Below, piece after piece: positions 8,034 through 16,798 of a stretch of DNA of 64,000 nucleotides (position 1 is the stretch's first letter; each line of letters opens with the position of its first letter). Below the pieces are notes generated by a model, which was not told where the DNA came from, did no database searches, and worked only from the letters and a program-made list of their open reading frames with translations. The position numbers and the translations under genes are program-made. Source of the DNA: Alphaproteobacteria bacterium (GTDB lineage: Bacteria > Pseudomonadota > Alphaproteobacteria > Ferrovibrionales > Ferrovibrionaceae); assembly GCA_017307375.1 (NCBI GenBank), contig JAFKFH010000010.1, positions 1 to 64,000 of the forward strand, given 5' to 3'.

Positions 8034-9575
8034 TCAGCCGGCGATCTTGGTGCCCCACAGGCGCGGCTTGCCCTCCCAGGCCCGGAATCCGCTGATGCGG
8101 CGGGCATGGGCCCAGACGGTCGAGCCGTTATAGAGGATGATCAGCGGCACATCGGCCAGCATCATCCTGTGCAGATCATCGAAGAGGGCGCCGCGCCTGG
8201 CGGGATCGGCTTCGACCATGGATCGATCGAGCAGCGCCTGGGCCGCCGGGTTGTCCCACACCTTGCGCGGCTGCTTGTCCTTGGGTCCGGTGAACTGCTC
8301 GAACGACAGCGCAGGGTCGAGGCGCGCCGAGTAGGAGAACGACATCATCTGGTAGTTGCCGGCATTGTAGCGGTCGAGCTGTGTCGCCCATTCCAGCACC
8401 TCGATCTCGGCATTGATGCCGGCAGAACGCAGCATCGCCTGGCCGACCAGCGCGGCCTGGAAGCTCGGCATCGGCGCGCGCTTGTTGGCGACGATGCGGA
8501 TCTGCTCGCCCTTGTAGCCCGCCTCCTGCAGCAGGCGCCTGGCGCGGGCGGGGTCGTAGCCGAAGCTCACTTGCTGAACCGCGTCGTAATAGGCGGAGTT
8601 GCGGAAGACGGCCGAGGCCGAGGCGGTCGAGGTGCCGTCGGACACGACCTCGACCAGTTGATCGAGGTCGAGCGCCGCCGCGATCGCCTGGCGCAGCTTG
8701 GGGTTCGACAGCAGCGGATCGCGCGTCTGGAACAGGAAGGCATGCTTGGAAGCGTCCGAGGGCGTCTCTACCACAATGTCCGGTCGGGCTTTCAGTTCGG
8801 GGATATCCGACGTCGCCGCCTGGGTGATGTCGACCGCGCCGGTCAGCAGCGCCACCTTAACCGTGGCCGCATCGGGTACGACGATCAGCCGCGCCTCGGC
8901 GATCTCGGGCTTTTTCGCCCCGACATAGCCGTCGAGGGTCTCGCCCGGCGGCGGGGCATAGTCGTCGAAGCGCACCAGGGTCAGCGACTGGCCGCGGCGC
9001 CATTCGCCCAGGCGGAAGGGGCCGGTGCCGACGGGCTTGTCCCACGTACCGTCGGGCTTCAGCGAATCGGCGTGGACGATCGCGGTCATGCCGCAATCGG
9101 TGCGGGCCAGCGTGTCGAGGAAGATCGCCGACGGCTTGTTGAGGCGCATGACAACGGTTTCGTCGTCGGGCGTCTCCAGCGCCTCGACCTTCAGGCCGTT
9201 GCGGCCGTCGAATTCGCCGAGGCAGCGCCATTCGGTCTTCGGATCCATGTAGCGGCGCCAGGCCCAGGCCACGTCGGATGCCCTGAGCACGGCGCCGTTG
9301 TGGAACTTGACGCCAGGGCGCAGCCTGAAAGTGTAGGTCAGGCCGTCGGCTGAGCGGTCGACGCCGCGCGCCAGCAGCGGTTTGACCGTGCCGTCCTCGG
9401 CATAGCCGACCAGCCCTTCGACCATGTTAAGCACGACGCCGTCGGTATTGTCGTCGCGGTTCACGCCCGGGTTGGTCGAACGGATATCGGCCGTCAGCGC
9501 CAACTTGACCGTCTGGGCCATCGTCGGGGCCACCGCTATCGACATCAGCACGGCCGTCATCACCAGTTTCGTCAT
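8034..9575 (-). CDS. ABC transporter substrate-binding protein, family 5 (peptide/nickel type)
   Basis: Periplasmic binding protein of about 513 residues in the DppA/OppA class. The N-terminal signal peptide (MTKLVMTAVLMSIAVAPTMAQ) is followed by the family signature around ADGLTYTFRLRPGVKFHNGA and, later, FSYSARLDPALSFEQF. Two starts compete: ATG 9596, which overlaps the upstream hydrolase stop (ATGA), and ATG 9575, preceded by a G-rich stretch and giving a compact signal peptide; the latter is chosen. No permease or ATPase gene is adjacent, so it is an orphan that must use a transporter encoded elsewhere. It is downstream of, and probably co-transcribed with, the hydrolase. Confidence 0.8.
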   Translation of the reverse strand: MTKLVMTAVLMSIAVAPTMAQTVKLALTADIRSTNPGVNRDDNTDGVVLNMVEGLVGYAEDGTVKPLLARGVDRSADGLTYTFRLRPGVKFHNGAVLRASDVAWAWRRYMDPKTEWRCLGEFDGRNGLKVEALETPDDETVVMRLNKPSAIFLDTLARTDCGMTAIVHADSLKPDGTWDKPVGTGPFRLGEWRRGQSLTLVRFDDYAPPPGETLDGYVGAKKPEIAEARLIVVPDAATVKVALLTGAVDITQAATSDIPELKARPDIVVETPSDASKHAFLFQTRDPLLSNPKLRQAIAAALDLDQLVEVVSDGTSTASASAVFRNSAYYDAVQQVSFGYDPARARRLLQEAGYKGEQIRIVANKRAPMPSFQAALVGQAMLRSAGINAEIEVLEWATQLDRYNAGNYQMMSFSYSARLDPALSFEQFTGPKDKQPRKVWDNPAAQALLDRSMVEADPARRGALFDDLHRMMLADVPLIILYNGSTVWAHARRISGFRAWEGKPRLWGTKIAG

Positions 9576-9592
9576 TGCCAGCCCCCGTTCGT

Positions 9593-10396
9593 TCATCGGA
9601 TCGCCCGAACCGCATCGGTCAGGAAGGAAATCGCCGGCATCACCGGCGCCATGCCGTCATGGTCGACGCCCGGCAGCACTTCGAAACGCACCGCGACCCC
9701 GGCCCCCTCGAACGAGCGGCGCAGGGCATCGAGCCGCTCTGGTCGGTTGCGGCCCGCATCGTTCGCACCTGGCATCGACCAGCGACCGCCGGCCATATGG
9801 GTGATTTCCGAAGTGTCGAGATCGCGATCGCCGATCAGCATCTGCACCGGTACATGGGCGAGCGCGGCAAGGTCGAGCTCGACACCGAACAACGCCCCGA
9901 TATTGCGCGTGCCCACCCACCAGTCCCGCGCGGGATCGAGCAGCGTGACCGAGCCTGGCGCCGCGATCGAAGCGGCCCAGACGCGTTGCGGATGCAGGAT
10001 CAGATAGCGATGGGTGAAATGGGCGCCGCCGGAAAACCCGAACAGGGCGAAACGGCGATCGACGAGACCGTAGGTTACGGCGACTTCATCGACAATGCCG
10101 TCGAGCACGAGGTCGTAGCGCAGGTCGCCTTCCAGCAGGTATTTGTAGCCATGCCGTTCGCCATCTCCACGCACGCCGATCGGAAACAGCGGACAGAGAA
10201 TCAGGCAGTTCTGCGCCTCGGCGAATTGGGCGAAGGCGTCGCGATAGGCCCAGAACCAGCGATAGCTGCCATGGACCGCAATGACCAGCGCGGGCGGCTG
10301 CGCCGCCGTCGCGTAGCCTGGGGGCACGTACAGGCAATAGCTGAACCGCGTGTCCCGTCGGCTGGCCAGGACCGGTGTGCGACCGAGATCGCGCAA
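9593..10396 (-). CDS. Alpha/beta hydrolase
   Basis: A 267-residue serine hydrolase. The nucleophile elbow is GFSGGAHF, an oxyanion-hole HGS motif lies in VIAVHGSYRWFW, the acid is probably in IGDRDLD and the catalytic His in VLPGVDHDGM. The start is set by a TTG at 10396 with GGAG 6 nt upstream. A longer in-frame reading to 10471 exists, but it would translate straight through a perfect 30-bp operator palindrome (IIGANIGAN residues), so it is rejected. Substrate unknown; the linked family-5 binding protein and FCD GntR regulator suggest an ester or amide nutrient. Confidence 0.75.
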   Translation of the reverse strand: MRDLGRTPVLASRRDTRFSYCLYVPPGYATAAQPPALVIAVHGSYRWFWAYRDAFAQFAEAQNCLILCPLFPIGVRGDGERHGYKYLLEGDLRYDLVLDGIVDEVAVTYGLVDRRFALFGFSGGAHFTHRYLILHPQRVWAASIAAPGSVTLLDPARDWWVGTRNIGALFGVELDLAALAHVPVQMLIGDRDLDTSEITHMAGGRWSMPGANDAGRNRPERLDALRRSFEGAGVAVRFEVLPGVDHDGMAPVMPAISFLTDAVRAIR

Positions 10397-10408
10397 ATCA
10401 CGCTCCGC

Positions 10409-10438
10409 ATTATTGGCGCCAATATTGGCGCCAATAAT
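10409..10438. promoter_or_regulatory. Perfect 30-bp palindromic operator made of two tandem 12-bp palindromes
   Basis: The unit ATTGGCGCCAAT occurs twice head to tail (10412-10423 and 10424-10435), each unit itself palindromic, flanked by ATT and AAT so that the whole 30 bp is a perfect palindrome. It lies between the TTG start of the hydrolase (10396) and the ATG of the divergent GntR regulator (10494). Two adjacent dimer sites are what a cooperative FCD-type GntR repressor would use. Assignment to this regulator is inference from position. Confidence 0.75.
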
Positions 10439-10493
10439 CTGGCAGCGGATTTCGGGGCTGGCAAGCCACAAAGCCGGCGGCTATGAACAGGCC

Positions 10494-11120
10494 ATGGCGC
10501 GTGCGGCAAAATCCAGCGGACAGACGGGGGAGGCCGTCGAGGCGGCGATCGCAGGGGATATCCAGGCGGGGGCATTGCCGCCCGGTAGCTGGCTGAAGCA
10601 GATCGACCTGGAGCGGCGCTATGGCTGCACCCGAACCGACATCCGCCGGGCGCTCGACCGGCTGACCACCCGCCGGCTGGTTCAGCACATCCCCGAGCGC
10701 GGTTATTACGTCTGCCTGCCCGACGACCGTCGCAAGGCCGAGCTGCGCGAAATCCGGGTCATCCTGGAAATGGCGATGGTCGACTTCCTGGCGGCGACAC
10801 CGGAGGCGATTGCCGAGCTGCGTCGGCTGGCCGAACGCTTCGCCGAGGCGTCAGCGGCCGGCACGCATCTTGAACGCTACGAATCCAACCGCGAATTCCA
10901 CGTCTACCTGACCGGACTCAGCCGCAATCGCGAACTGGCGGCGCTGATCGTCGACCTGCGCGGCCATCTGCCGGCGACCCCGGTGATGCAGTGGCACAGC
11001 CAGGCCCGCATCGAGCAATCGGCCGCGGAGCATTTCGCGATGGTCGAGGCGCTGGCCGCCGGTGATGGCCCGCGCCTCAAGGCGCTGCTGGCCGATCATA
11101 TCCGTCAGCCGACGCGGTAG
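10494..11120 (+). CDS. GntR family transcriptional regulator, FCD type
   Basis: A 208-residue regulator with an N-terminal winged helix (SWLKQIDLERRYGCTRTDIRRALDRLTTRRLVQHIPERGYYV, i.e. the canonical GntR recognition region near residues 30-75) and a C-terminal all-helical FCD effector domain with metal-binding-type residues in RYESNREFHVYL and AEHFAMVEALAAGD. ATG 10494 follows ACAGG; an upstream in-frame ATG at 10350 would run through the operator and is rejected. It probably controls itself and the divergent hydrolase/binding-protein operon through the palindrome at 10409-10438. Confidence 0.85.
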   Translation: MARAAKSSGQTGEAVEAAIAGDIQAGALPPGSWLKQIDLERRYGCTRTDIRRALDRLTTRRLVQHIPERGYYVCLPDDRRKAELREIRVILEMAMVDFLAATPEAIAELRRLAERFAEASAAGTHLERYESNREFHVYLTGLSRNRELAALIVDLRGHLPATPVMQWHSQARIEQSAAEHFAMVEALAAGDGPRLKALLADHIRQPTR

Positions 11121-11121
11121 A

Positions 11122-12732
11122 TCAGGCGTCGGCCAGCACGAGGTCGGCGCCCTTCTCCCCCACCATGATCGACGGCGCGTTGGTATTGCCAGAAGTGACG
11201 TTCGGGAAGATCGAGGCATCGATCACGCGCAGGCCGGCCAGGCCATGGACCCTGAGGCGGTGATCGACCACCGCATTCCGCGGATCGGGGCCCATGATGC
11301 AGGTCGAAACCGGGTGGAACACCGATCCGCCGCGCTGGCGGATATCGGCGATCATCTCGGCCTCGGACTGGACCTGCGCGCCGGGGTGCAGTTCCTCGGC
11401 GATGATCGACGACAGCGCGGGGGTTGCCGCCAGGCGGCGCATCAGCCGGCTGCCGTCCAGCATGTCCTGGATATCGTTGTCGGTGGCCAGGTAGTTCGGA
11501 TGGATCTCGGGCGCGGCGAACGGATCGGCGCTGCGGATCTGCAGATAGCCCCGGCTGGTCGGCCGGCAGGCGGAATAGCCGAGCAGGAAGGCCGGGTACG
11601 GGTCGGGGTTCATCAGCGGCCGCGTCCGCGGCGGCGCCTTGAGATAGCTGACCGGCGAGAAGTAGAGCTGGATGTTGGGCCGCTCGACGCCGGGCCGCCC
11701 CCGGGCGAAGCCGCCGCCCTGGTTCAGGCTGAGCGACAGCGGCCCGCGCCGCAGCGCCAGGTAACGAATGCCGGCAAACATCTTGCCCCACCAGGGGTAC
11801 AGGACATCGTTCAGGGTCGGCCGGCGCGATCGGTACATGTAGTCGAGGCCGAGGTGATCCTGCAGGTTCCGGCCCACTGCCGGCACGTCGAGAGCGACGG
11901 GAATGCCGTGGCGCTGCAGCAGCGCGGCCGGGCCGATACCGGAGAGTTGCAACAACTGCGGCGAATTGATCGCCCCGGCCGACAGGATGACTTCGCGTCC
12001 GGCCATGGCCCGGTTGATCTGGCCGTGGCGGCGGTATTCGACGCCGGTGACCCGGCCGTCCGCGACGATCAGGCGGGTCGCCTGCGCCTCGGTCATCACC
12101 GTGAGATTGGCGCGCCCGCGCGCCGGGCGCAGATAGGCGGTCGCGGTCGATTCGCGCCGGCCGTTGCGGGTGGTGATCTGGTAGAGGCCGGCGCATTCGG
12201 CGCGGTCGCCGTTGACGTCGCGGACGGCCGGGATGCCGGCTTCCTCGCAGGCCGCGAGATAGACCGCGCAAAGCGGATGGCTGTCGCGCTGGATATGGAC
12301 GACGTTCAGCGGCCCGTCGGCGCCATGCAGGTCGGAGGGCCCAAGGTCGTTGTTCTCCATCTTCTTGAAATAGGGCAGGACGCCGGCCCAGTCCCAGCCC
12401 GGATTGCCGGCTGCCGCCCAGTCGTCGAAATCGCCGGGCTGGCCGCGCACATAGACCATCGCGTTGATCGACGACGACCCGCCCAGGACCTTGCCGCGCG
12501 GCCAGTAGCTCGACCGGCCGGCAATGCCCGGGTCGGGCTCGGTCTCGTACATCCAGTTGACCGCGGGATCGTAGAAGATGCGGCCATAGCCGATCGGCGT
12601 CTCGACCCAGAAGCGCCGGTCGCTGCCGCCGGCCTCCAGCAGCAGCACCTTGTGTCGGCCCGAGGCGGTCAGGCGGTTGGCGAGCACGCAGCCGGCGGAA
12701 CCCGCGCCGACGATCACATAATCCCAGGTCAC
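11122..12732 (-). CDS. GMC family FAD-dependent oxidoreductase (choline dehydrogenase-like)
   Basis: Flavoprotein of 536 residues that oxidises an alcohol to an aldehyde. The FAD dinucleotide fold GAGSAGCVLANRL is at the N-terminus, GMC signature 1 is RGKVLGGSSSINAMVYVRG near residue 80, signature 2 is GAINSPQLLQLSGIGP near residue 255, and the active-site pair is His in SVFHPVSTC and Asn in TSGNTNAP near the C-terminus. It starts with GTG overlapping the upstream permease stop (GTGA, 12729-12732) and is the last gene of the seven-gene operon. With the aldehyde dehydrogenase in the same operon it could perform a two-step alcohol to acid oxidation; substrate not identified. Confidence 0.85.
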   Translation of the reverse strand: MTWDYVIVGAGSAGCVLANRLTASGRHKVLLLEAGGSDRRFWVETPIGYGRIFYDPAVNWMYETEPDPGIAGRSSYWPRGKVLGGSSSINAMVYVRGQPGDFDDWAAAGNPGWDWAGVLPYFKKMENNDLGPSDLHGADGPLNVVHIQRDSHPLCAVYLAACEEAGIPAVRDVNGDRAECAGLYQITTRNGRRESTATAYLRPARGRANLTVMTEAQATRLIVADGRVTGVEYRRHGQINRAMAGREVILSAGAINSPQLLQLSGIGPAALLQRHGIPVALDVPAVGRNLQDHLGLDYMYRSRRPTLNDVLYPWWGKMFAGIRYLALRRGPLSLSLNQGGGFARGRPGVERPNIQLYFSPVSYLKAPPRTRPLMNPDPYPAFLLGYSACRPTSRGYLQIRSADPFAAPEIHPNYLATDNDIQDMLDGSRLMRRLAATPALSSIIAEELHPGAQVQSEAEMIADIRQRGGSVFHPVSTCIMGPDPRNAVVDHRLRVHGLAGLRVIDASIFPNVTSGNTNAPSIMVGEKGADLVLADA

Positions 12733-13601
12733 CGCCCACTCTCCGCCGGCTTGTCGCGCTGGATCAGGATCGAGATCAGCGCCAGCGTGCCCGATCCGAG
12801 GATCAGCACGAACGAGACCGCATTCAGGACGGGGGTCGATCCCATCTTGGCAATGCGGTCGTACATGGTGATGGTCAGCGGCGCATCCGATCCGATCAGC
12901 ATCAGCGTCGTGTTGAAGTTCTCGAAGGATACGAGGAAGGCGACCAGGCCCGCGGCGATCATGGCCGGCGCCAGGAACGGCAGGGTGATCGTGCGCAGCA
13001 CGCGGACGCGGCTGGCGCCGAGGTTCAGTGCGGCTTCCTCCAGCGCGATGTCGAACTTGCGCAGGCGCGCGCCGATGACGAGCGTGGTGATCGTGGTCAG
13101 GAACGAGAACTGGCCGAGCACGACGAGAAACAGGCCCGGCCGCAGGAAATCGAGGTCGGTGCCGAACGCCGCCTCGGCCCCGTTGGCCAGCATGCTGGCA
13201 AACACCAGGATCGAGATGCCGAGGATGACGCCCGGAATGACCAGCGGGATGACCGAGAGGATGTAGAGCAGCCGCTTGAACGGGAAATGATGGCGTTCGA
13301 ACAGGAAGGCGTTGGTGGTGCCGACCGCGACCGAGAGCAGCGCGACGATGAGGCCGACGATCGCCGAGACGCGCAGCCCGGCCAGCATCCGCCGGTCGTT
13401 GAACAGCCCGATCTTCGGATCGGTGTCGCCGAAGAACCAGTCCAGCGTGAAGCCGCGCCAGGGCAGCGCGGCGAACGTCGAATCGTTGAAGGCGAAGACG
13501 CAGGCCGCCACCAGCGGTGCGGCCAGGTAGAGGAAGAACAGCGCGACATAGGCCCGGTAGGTGGCCTTCAGCAGCGGGGTCTGGGGCGCGGCGACGTTCA
13601 T
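12729..13601 (-). CDS. ABC transporter permease, PotC type (spermidine/putrescine family)
   Basis: Inner-membrane permease of 290 residues with about six predicted helices. The EAA loop that contacts the ATPase is EEAALNLGASRVRVLRTITLP. ATG 13601 is five bases before the upstream permease stop region; a much longer open frame extends upstream but covers the PotB gene on the same strand and is a shadow. It forms the transporter with the neighbouring PotB-, PotA- and PotD-like genes. The solute is probably a cationic or betaine-like amine judging from the family, but this is inference. Confidence 0.85.
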   Translation of the reverse strand: MNVAAPQTPLLKATYRAYVALFFLYLAAPLVAACVFAFNDSTFAALPWRGFTLDWFFGDTDPKIGLFNDRRMLAGLRVSAIVGLIVALLSVAVGTTNAFLFERHHFPFKRLLYILSVIPLVIPGVILGISILVFASMLANGAEAAFGTDLDFLRPGLFLVVLGQFSFLTTITTLVIGARLRKFDIALEEAALNLGASRVRVLRTITLPFLAPAMIAAGLVAFLVSFENFNTTLMLIGSDAPLTITMYDRIAKMGSTPVLNAVSFVLILGSGTLALISILIQRDKPAESGR

Positions 13602-13606
13602 GGCGC

Positions 13607-14476
13607 TCAACCCTTGGCCACGGTGGTCGCCAGGCTCTGCCCGCTCAGCCGCAGGCCGGCCCAGACGACGAAGGAGGTGAAGGCAAGCAGCAGGATGCCG
13701 AAGGTCGAGCCGCTTTCCCAGTTGTAGCGGGTGATGAACTGTTCGTAGATCTGTTCGGTGAACCACATCGAATTCTTGCCGCCCAGCAGGATCGGCGTCA
13801 GATAGCTGCCGGCGGTCAGCATGAAGACGATGATGCAGCCGGCGACGATGCCCGGCATCGCATAGGGGATCACGATGCGGCGCAGCACCGTCCAGCGGCT
13901 GCCGCCGAGATTGTAGCCGGCCTCGATCAGGCTGTTGTCCATGCCGTCCAGCGTCGAGACGATCGGCACGATCATGAACAGGACGACGGTATAGACCAGC
14001 CCGACCACAACGGTCGCGTCGTTGTAGAGCAGTTCGACCGGGCCGCGGGCCAGGCCGCTCCATTGCAGGAAGCCCGAGATCAGCCCGGTTTCGCGCAGCA
14101 GCACGATCCAGCCGAAGGCCCGCACCAGGTCCGAGACCCAGAGCGGCACGAGGCACAGCAGGAACAATGCCGCGCGGCTGCGCCGGCCGGCCACCTTGGC
14201 GATGTAGTAGGCGATCGGAAACCCGACCACGAGCGTCATCACCGTCACCAGGACCGACATGACGGCGGTGCGCAACAGCGTGTTCCAGTAGATCGGCTCG
14301 CGCATGAAATCGACATAGTTGGCGAAGCTGAACTGATAGACCCGCGGCGCCACCTTCTCGCGCAGCGACAGATAGCCGATACCGAGATGGGGCAGGATGA
14401 TCAGCAGGCCGATCCACAGGACCAGCGGCGCCAAGAGCAGGAACAGCGACAGACGGGCGGCATCGCGGTTGCCCAT
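13607..14476 (-). CDS. ABC transporter permease, PotB type
   Basis: 289-residue partner permease. Hydrophobic segments begin at LFLLLAPLVLWIGLLIILP and the EAA motif is IEAGYNLGGSRWTVLRRIVIP. The segment YLTPILLGGKNSMWFTEQI is characteristic of PotB/PotH permeases. ATG 14476 follows the stop of the ATPase gene by 5 nt. Pairs with the PotC-type permease. Confidence 0.85.
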   Translation of the reverse strand: MGNRDAARLSLFLLLAPLVLWIGLLIILPHLGIGYLSLREKVAPRVYQFSFANYVDFMREPIYWNTLLRTAVMSVLVTVMTLVVGFPIAYYIAKVAGRRSRAALFLLCLVPLWVSDLVRAFGWIVLLRETGLISGFLQWSGLARGPVELLYNDATVVVGLVYTVVLFMIVPIVSTLDGMDNSLIEAGYNLGGSRWTVLRRIVIPYAMPGIVAGCIIVFMLTAGSYLTPILLGGKNSMWFTEQIYEQFITRYNWESGSTFGILLLAFTSFVVWAGLRLSGQSLATTVAKG

Positions 14477-14481
14477 CGCGG

Positions 14482-15555
14482 TCAGGCCGCCCGGGAAAAG
14501 CAGCGGGTCTGGTCGGGCGACCAGCTCAACGCGACCGGCGCGCCGACCTCGAGCCCGCCCTCGCGGCCATCGGGTACATGCGCCACCTCGACCAGCTGCC
14601 CGTCGGCCAGGCGGACCAGCACCCGGCTGGCGGCGCCGTTGAACAGCAGGCTGTCGACCATGCCGTCGAGCCGGTTGGCGCCCGGCATCGCCGCCGCCAG
14701 GGAAATCGCTTCCGGCCGCACGAAGATGTCGACCGCCGTGCCGGCCGGTGCCGAACCGGCGGCGACGAACGACAGGCCGTCGCCGATGTCGACGCGGACC
14801 CCTTGCCCCTCGGGGCCGACGACGCGGCCGGCCCAGCGGTTGGAATCGCCGACGAAGCCGGCGACGAAGGCCGAGGCGGGGTTGTGGTAGAGTTGCTGCG
14901 GGGTGCCGATCTGCTCGAACCGGCCGGCGTTCATCACCGCCACGCGATCCGACATCACCAGCGCCTCGGACTGGTCGTGGGTGATATAGACGAAGGTGGT
15001 GGCGAACTGGTGCTGCAACAGCTTCAGCTCGATCTTCATCCGCTCGCGCAACTTCAGGTCGAGGGCGCCCAACGGTTCGTCGAGCAGCAGCACGTCGGGT
15101 TCCAGCACCATGCAGCGGGCGATGGCGATCCGCTGCTTCTGCCCGCCGGAAAGCTGGGCGACCTCCTTGCCCGCGACATCGGGCAGGCCGACCCGGGCCA
15201 GCACGTCCTTGACGCGGCGCTCGATCTCATTCCGGGCGACGCCGGCGCAACGCAGGCCATAGGCGATGTTCTCGCCCACGTTCATCATCGGGAACAGCGC
15301 CAGATGCTGGAACACCATCTTGACGTTGCGCCGGTTCGGCGGCAGGTCAAGGACCGAGCGCCCCTTGATGCGAATGTCGCCCGACGCCGGCTGCTCGAAC
15401 CCCGCGATCATCCGCATCAGCGTGGTCTTGCCGCAGCCCGACGGCCCGAGGATCGAGAAGAACGAGCCACGGGGGATTTCGAACGAAACGCCGTCCACGG
15501 CGGTGAAGGGGCCGAACCGCTTGGTCAGCCGCTCGCATTCCAGATCGTTGGTCAT
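14482..15555 (-). CDS. ABC transporter ATP-binding protein, PotA type
   Basis: 357-residue ATPase. Walker A is GPSGCGKTT, the ABC signature LSGGQKQRIAIARCM, Walker B LLLDEPLGALD, and the H-loop is in VYITHDQSEA. The C-terminal third is the TOBE regulatory domain typical of polyamine and sugar importers. ATG 15555 has GGAG at good spacing; a start at 15573 would lie in the preceding hairpin region. Separated from the upstream binding-protein gene by a terminator-like hairpin, which probably lowers its expression relative to that gene. Confidence 0.88.
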   Translation of the reverse strand: MTNDLECERLTKRFGPFTAVDGVSFEIPRGSFFSILGPSGCGKTTLMRMIAGFEQPASGDIRIKGRSVLDLPPNRRNVKMVFQHLALFPMMNVGENIAYGLRCAGVARNEIERRVKDVLARVGLPDVAGKEVAQLSGGQKQRIAIARCMVLEPDVLLLDEPLGALDLKLRERMKIELKLLQHQFATTFVYITHDQSEALVMSDRVAVMNAGRFEQIGTPQQLYHNPASAFVAGFVGDSNRWAGRVVGPEGQGVRVDIGDGLSFVAAGSAPAGTAVDIFVRPEAISLAAAMPGANRLDGMVDSLLFNGAASRVLVRLADGQLVEVAHVPDGREGGLEVGAPVALSWSPDQTRCFSRAA

Positions 15556-15571
15556 GGATCTCCGCGCAGGC

Positions 15572-15607
15572 AAAAATTGAGGGGCTCAAGAACGCGTTGA
15601 GCCCCTC
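15572..15607 (-). terminator. Intercistronic terminator/attenuator after the PotD-like gene
   Basis: GAGGGGCTCAA (15579-15589) pairs perfectly with TTGAGCCCCTC (15597-15607) around a 7-nt loop. On the minus strand the stem is followed by AATTTTTG, so it has the form of an intrinsic terminator. It sits inside the operon, between the binding-protein stop (15626) and the ATPase start (15555), and so likely acts as a partial terminator giving excess binding protein. Confidence 0.8.
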
Positions 15608-15625
15608 GCGTCAGTCTAGCGCCGT

Positions 15626-16699
15626 TTACTTGGCCGTCGCAGCCTTGATGCGCTCCAGCACCTTGCCCTCGATATCCTCGATGCCGGGCTGGATATTGGC
15701 GAAGAACTTCAGGTTCTCCAGATCCTTCGGCTTGAAGGCGGCGGCGACCGCGGCCTTCTTGTCGTCGGGCAGCAGGTCGGCGCCGTTCTTGACCGCCGAG
15801 GTGGCGCCGGTCGACGCCGACATCAGCTTGACGATGTCCGGCTGCATCACGAAGTTGATCCAGTTGTAGGCGGCCGCATCGGCCTGCCCCTTGGCCGGGA
15901 TCGCAAAGGTGTCGATCCAGGTCAGCGCGCCGGTCGCGGGCGGCACGTAGACGATGTTGGGGTTCTGGGCATAGAGGCGATAGGCGGTGGAATCCCAGGT
16001 TTCGGAAACGATCACCTCGCCCGATTTCATCAGGTTGATCAGGTCGTCGCCGCCCTGCCAGTAGGTCTTGACGATCGACTTGCAGGCGATCAGCTTCTCG
16101 GCGACCTTGTCCATGATCTGCTGGTACTTGGCCTTGTCGCCATAGGCCTCGAACGGGTTTTCGCCCATGCCGAAGGCGGTGCCGAGCAGGATGGTGCGGC
16201 GCAGCCGCATCGAGGTGCGGCCCTGGTACTGCGGATCGCAAAGGTCGGGCCAGCCGGTGACGTTCGGCGCCTTGGTCTTGTCGGCCATGATGCCCGACGT
16301 ACCCCACTGATGGGGCACCGCATGGACCTTGCCGTCGATCGTGGTGTTGGTCTTGACGGCTTCGAGCAGGTTCGGCGCGATCTTGTCCGTGTCGATCTTG
16401 GACAGGTCCATCGCCTTGTAGACGCCGTATTCCTTCTGCACCGCAAAAATGCGGTCGTGGCTCGGCTGGGCGAGGTCGAAGCCGGCACCGCCGGTGGCAC
16501 GCAGCTTGGCGATCATCTCCTCGTTGTTGGAGAGGGTGACCTCGACCTTGGTGCCCGGATACTTCTTCTCGAATTCCTTGATGATCGCGTCCGGTGCGTA
16601 GCCGCCCCAGGTCAGGATCCGCAGCGTTTCGGCCTGGGCCGAGCCGCTGAATGCCAGCAATGCCGCCGCGGCCAATGTGGTGGTTAGCTGTACCCGCAT
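15626..16699 (-). CDS. ABC transporter substrate-binding protein, PotD type
   Basis: 357-residue periplasmic protein with a signal peptide (AAAALLAFSGSAQA, cleavage after AQA) and the PotD-type start TLRILTWGGYAPDAIIKEFEKKYP. The ATG at 16699 is preceded by AGGGAGAA; a longer open frame to 16792 covers the promoter and operator. It captures the substrate for the PotABC-like transporter downstream. A GGTCCA-N3-TGGACA inverted repeat 65 bp upstream matches one next to the regulator gene, pointing to direct control by the MocR protein. Confidence 0.85.
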   Translation of the reverse strand: MRVQLTTTLAAAALLAFSGSAQAETLRILTWGGYAPDAIIKEFEKKYPGTKVEVTLSNNEEMIAKLRATGGAGFDLAQPSHDRIFAVQKEYGVYKAMDLSKIDTDKIAPNLLEAVKTNTTIDGKVHAVPHQWGTSGIMADKTKAPNVTGWPDLCDPQYQGRTSMRLRRTILLGTAFGMGENPFEAYGDKAKYQQIMDKVAEKLIACKSIVKTYWQGGDDLINLMKSGEVIVSETWDSTAYRLYAQNPNIVYVPPATGALTWIDTFAIPAKGQADAAAYNWINFVMQPDIVKLMSASTGATSAVKNGADLLPDDKKAAVAAAFKPKDLENLKFFANIQPGIEDIEGKVLERIKAATAK

Positions 16700-16763
16700 G
16701 GTGCTTCTCCCTGTTATGTCCCGAATTACCGATGAGTAGACGACGATAGTGGTCGGCCGGTTA

Positions 16764-16778
16764 GGTCCACTATGGACA
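16764..16778. promoter_or_regulatory. Operator copy 1, GGTCCA-CTA-TGGACA
   Basis: A 15-bp element whose GTCCA/TGGAC arms form an inverted repeat with 3-nt spacer, 65 bp upstream of the PotD-like start. The same arms occur in the regulator/operon gap at 19467-19481. Sharing of a rare 12-base pattern between two promoters of one operon is good evidence for a common binding protein, most likely the MocR-type regulator. Confidence 0.65.
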
Positions 16779-16798
16779 AAGTCTGATACCAATATCCG

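Noticed and set aside
6435-9353. A 972-codon plus-strand open frame
   Set aside because: It runs antisense to the decarboxylase and family-5 binding protein and across the small monooxygenase gene in another frame; no domain is visible.
13602-14417. N-terminal extension of the PotC-type permease to 562 residues
   Set aside because: The extra part overlaps the PotB gene in another frame and has no membrane-helix pattern; MNVAAPQTP at 13601 is a normal permease start.
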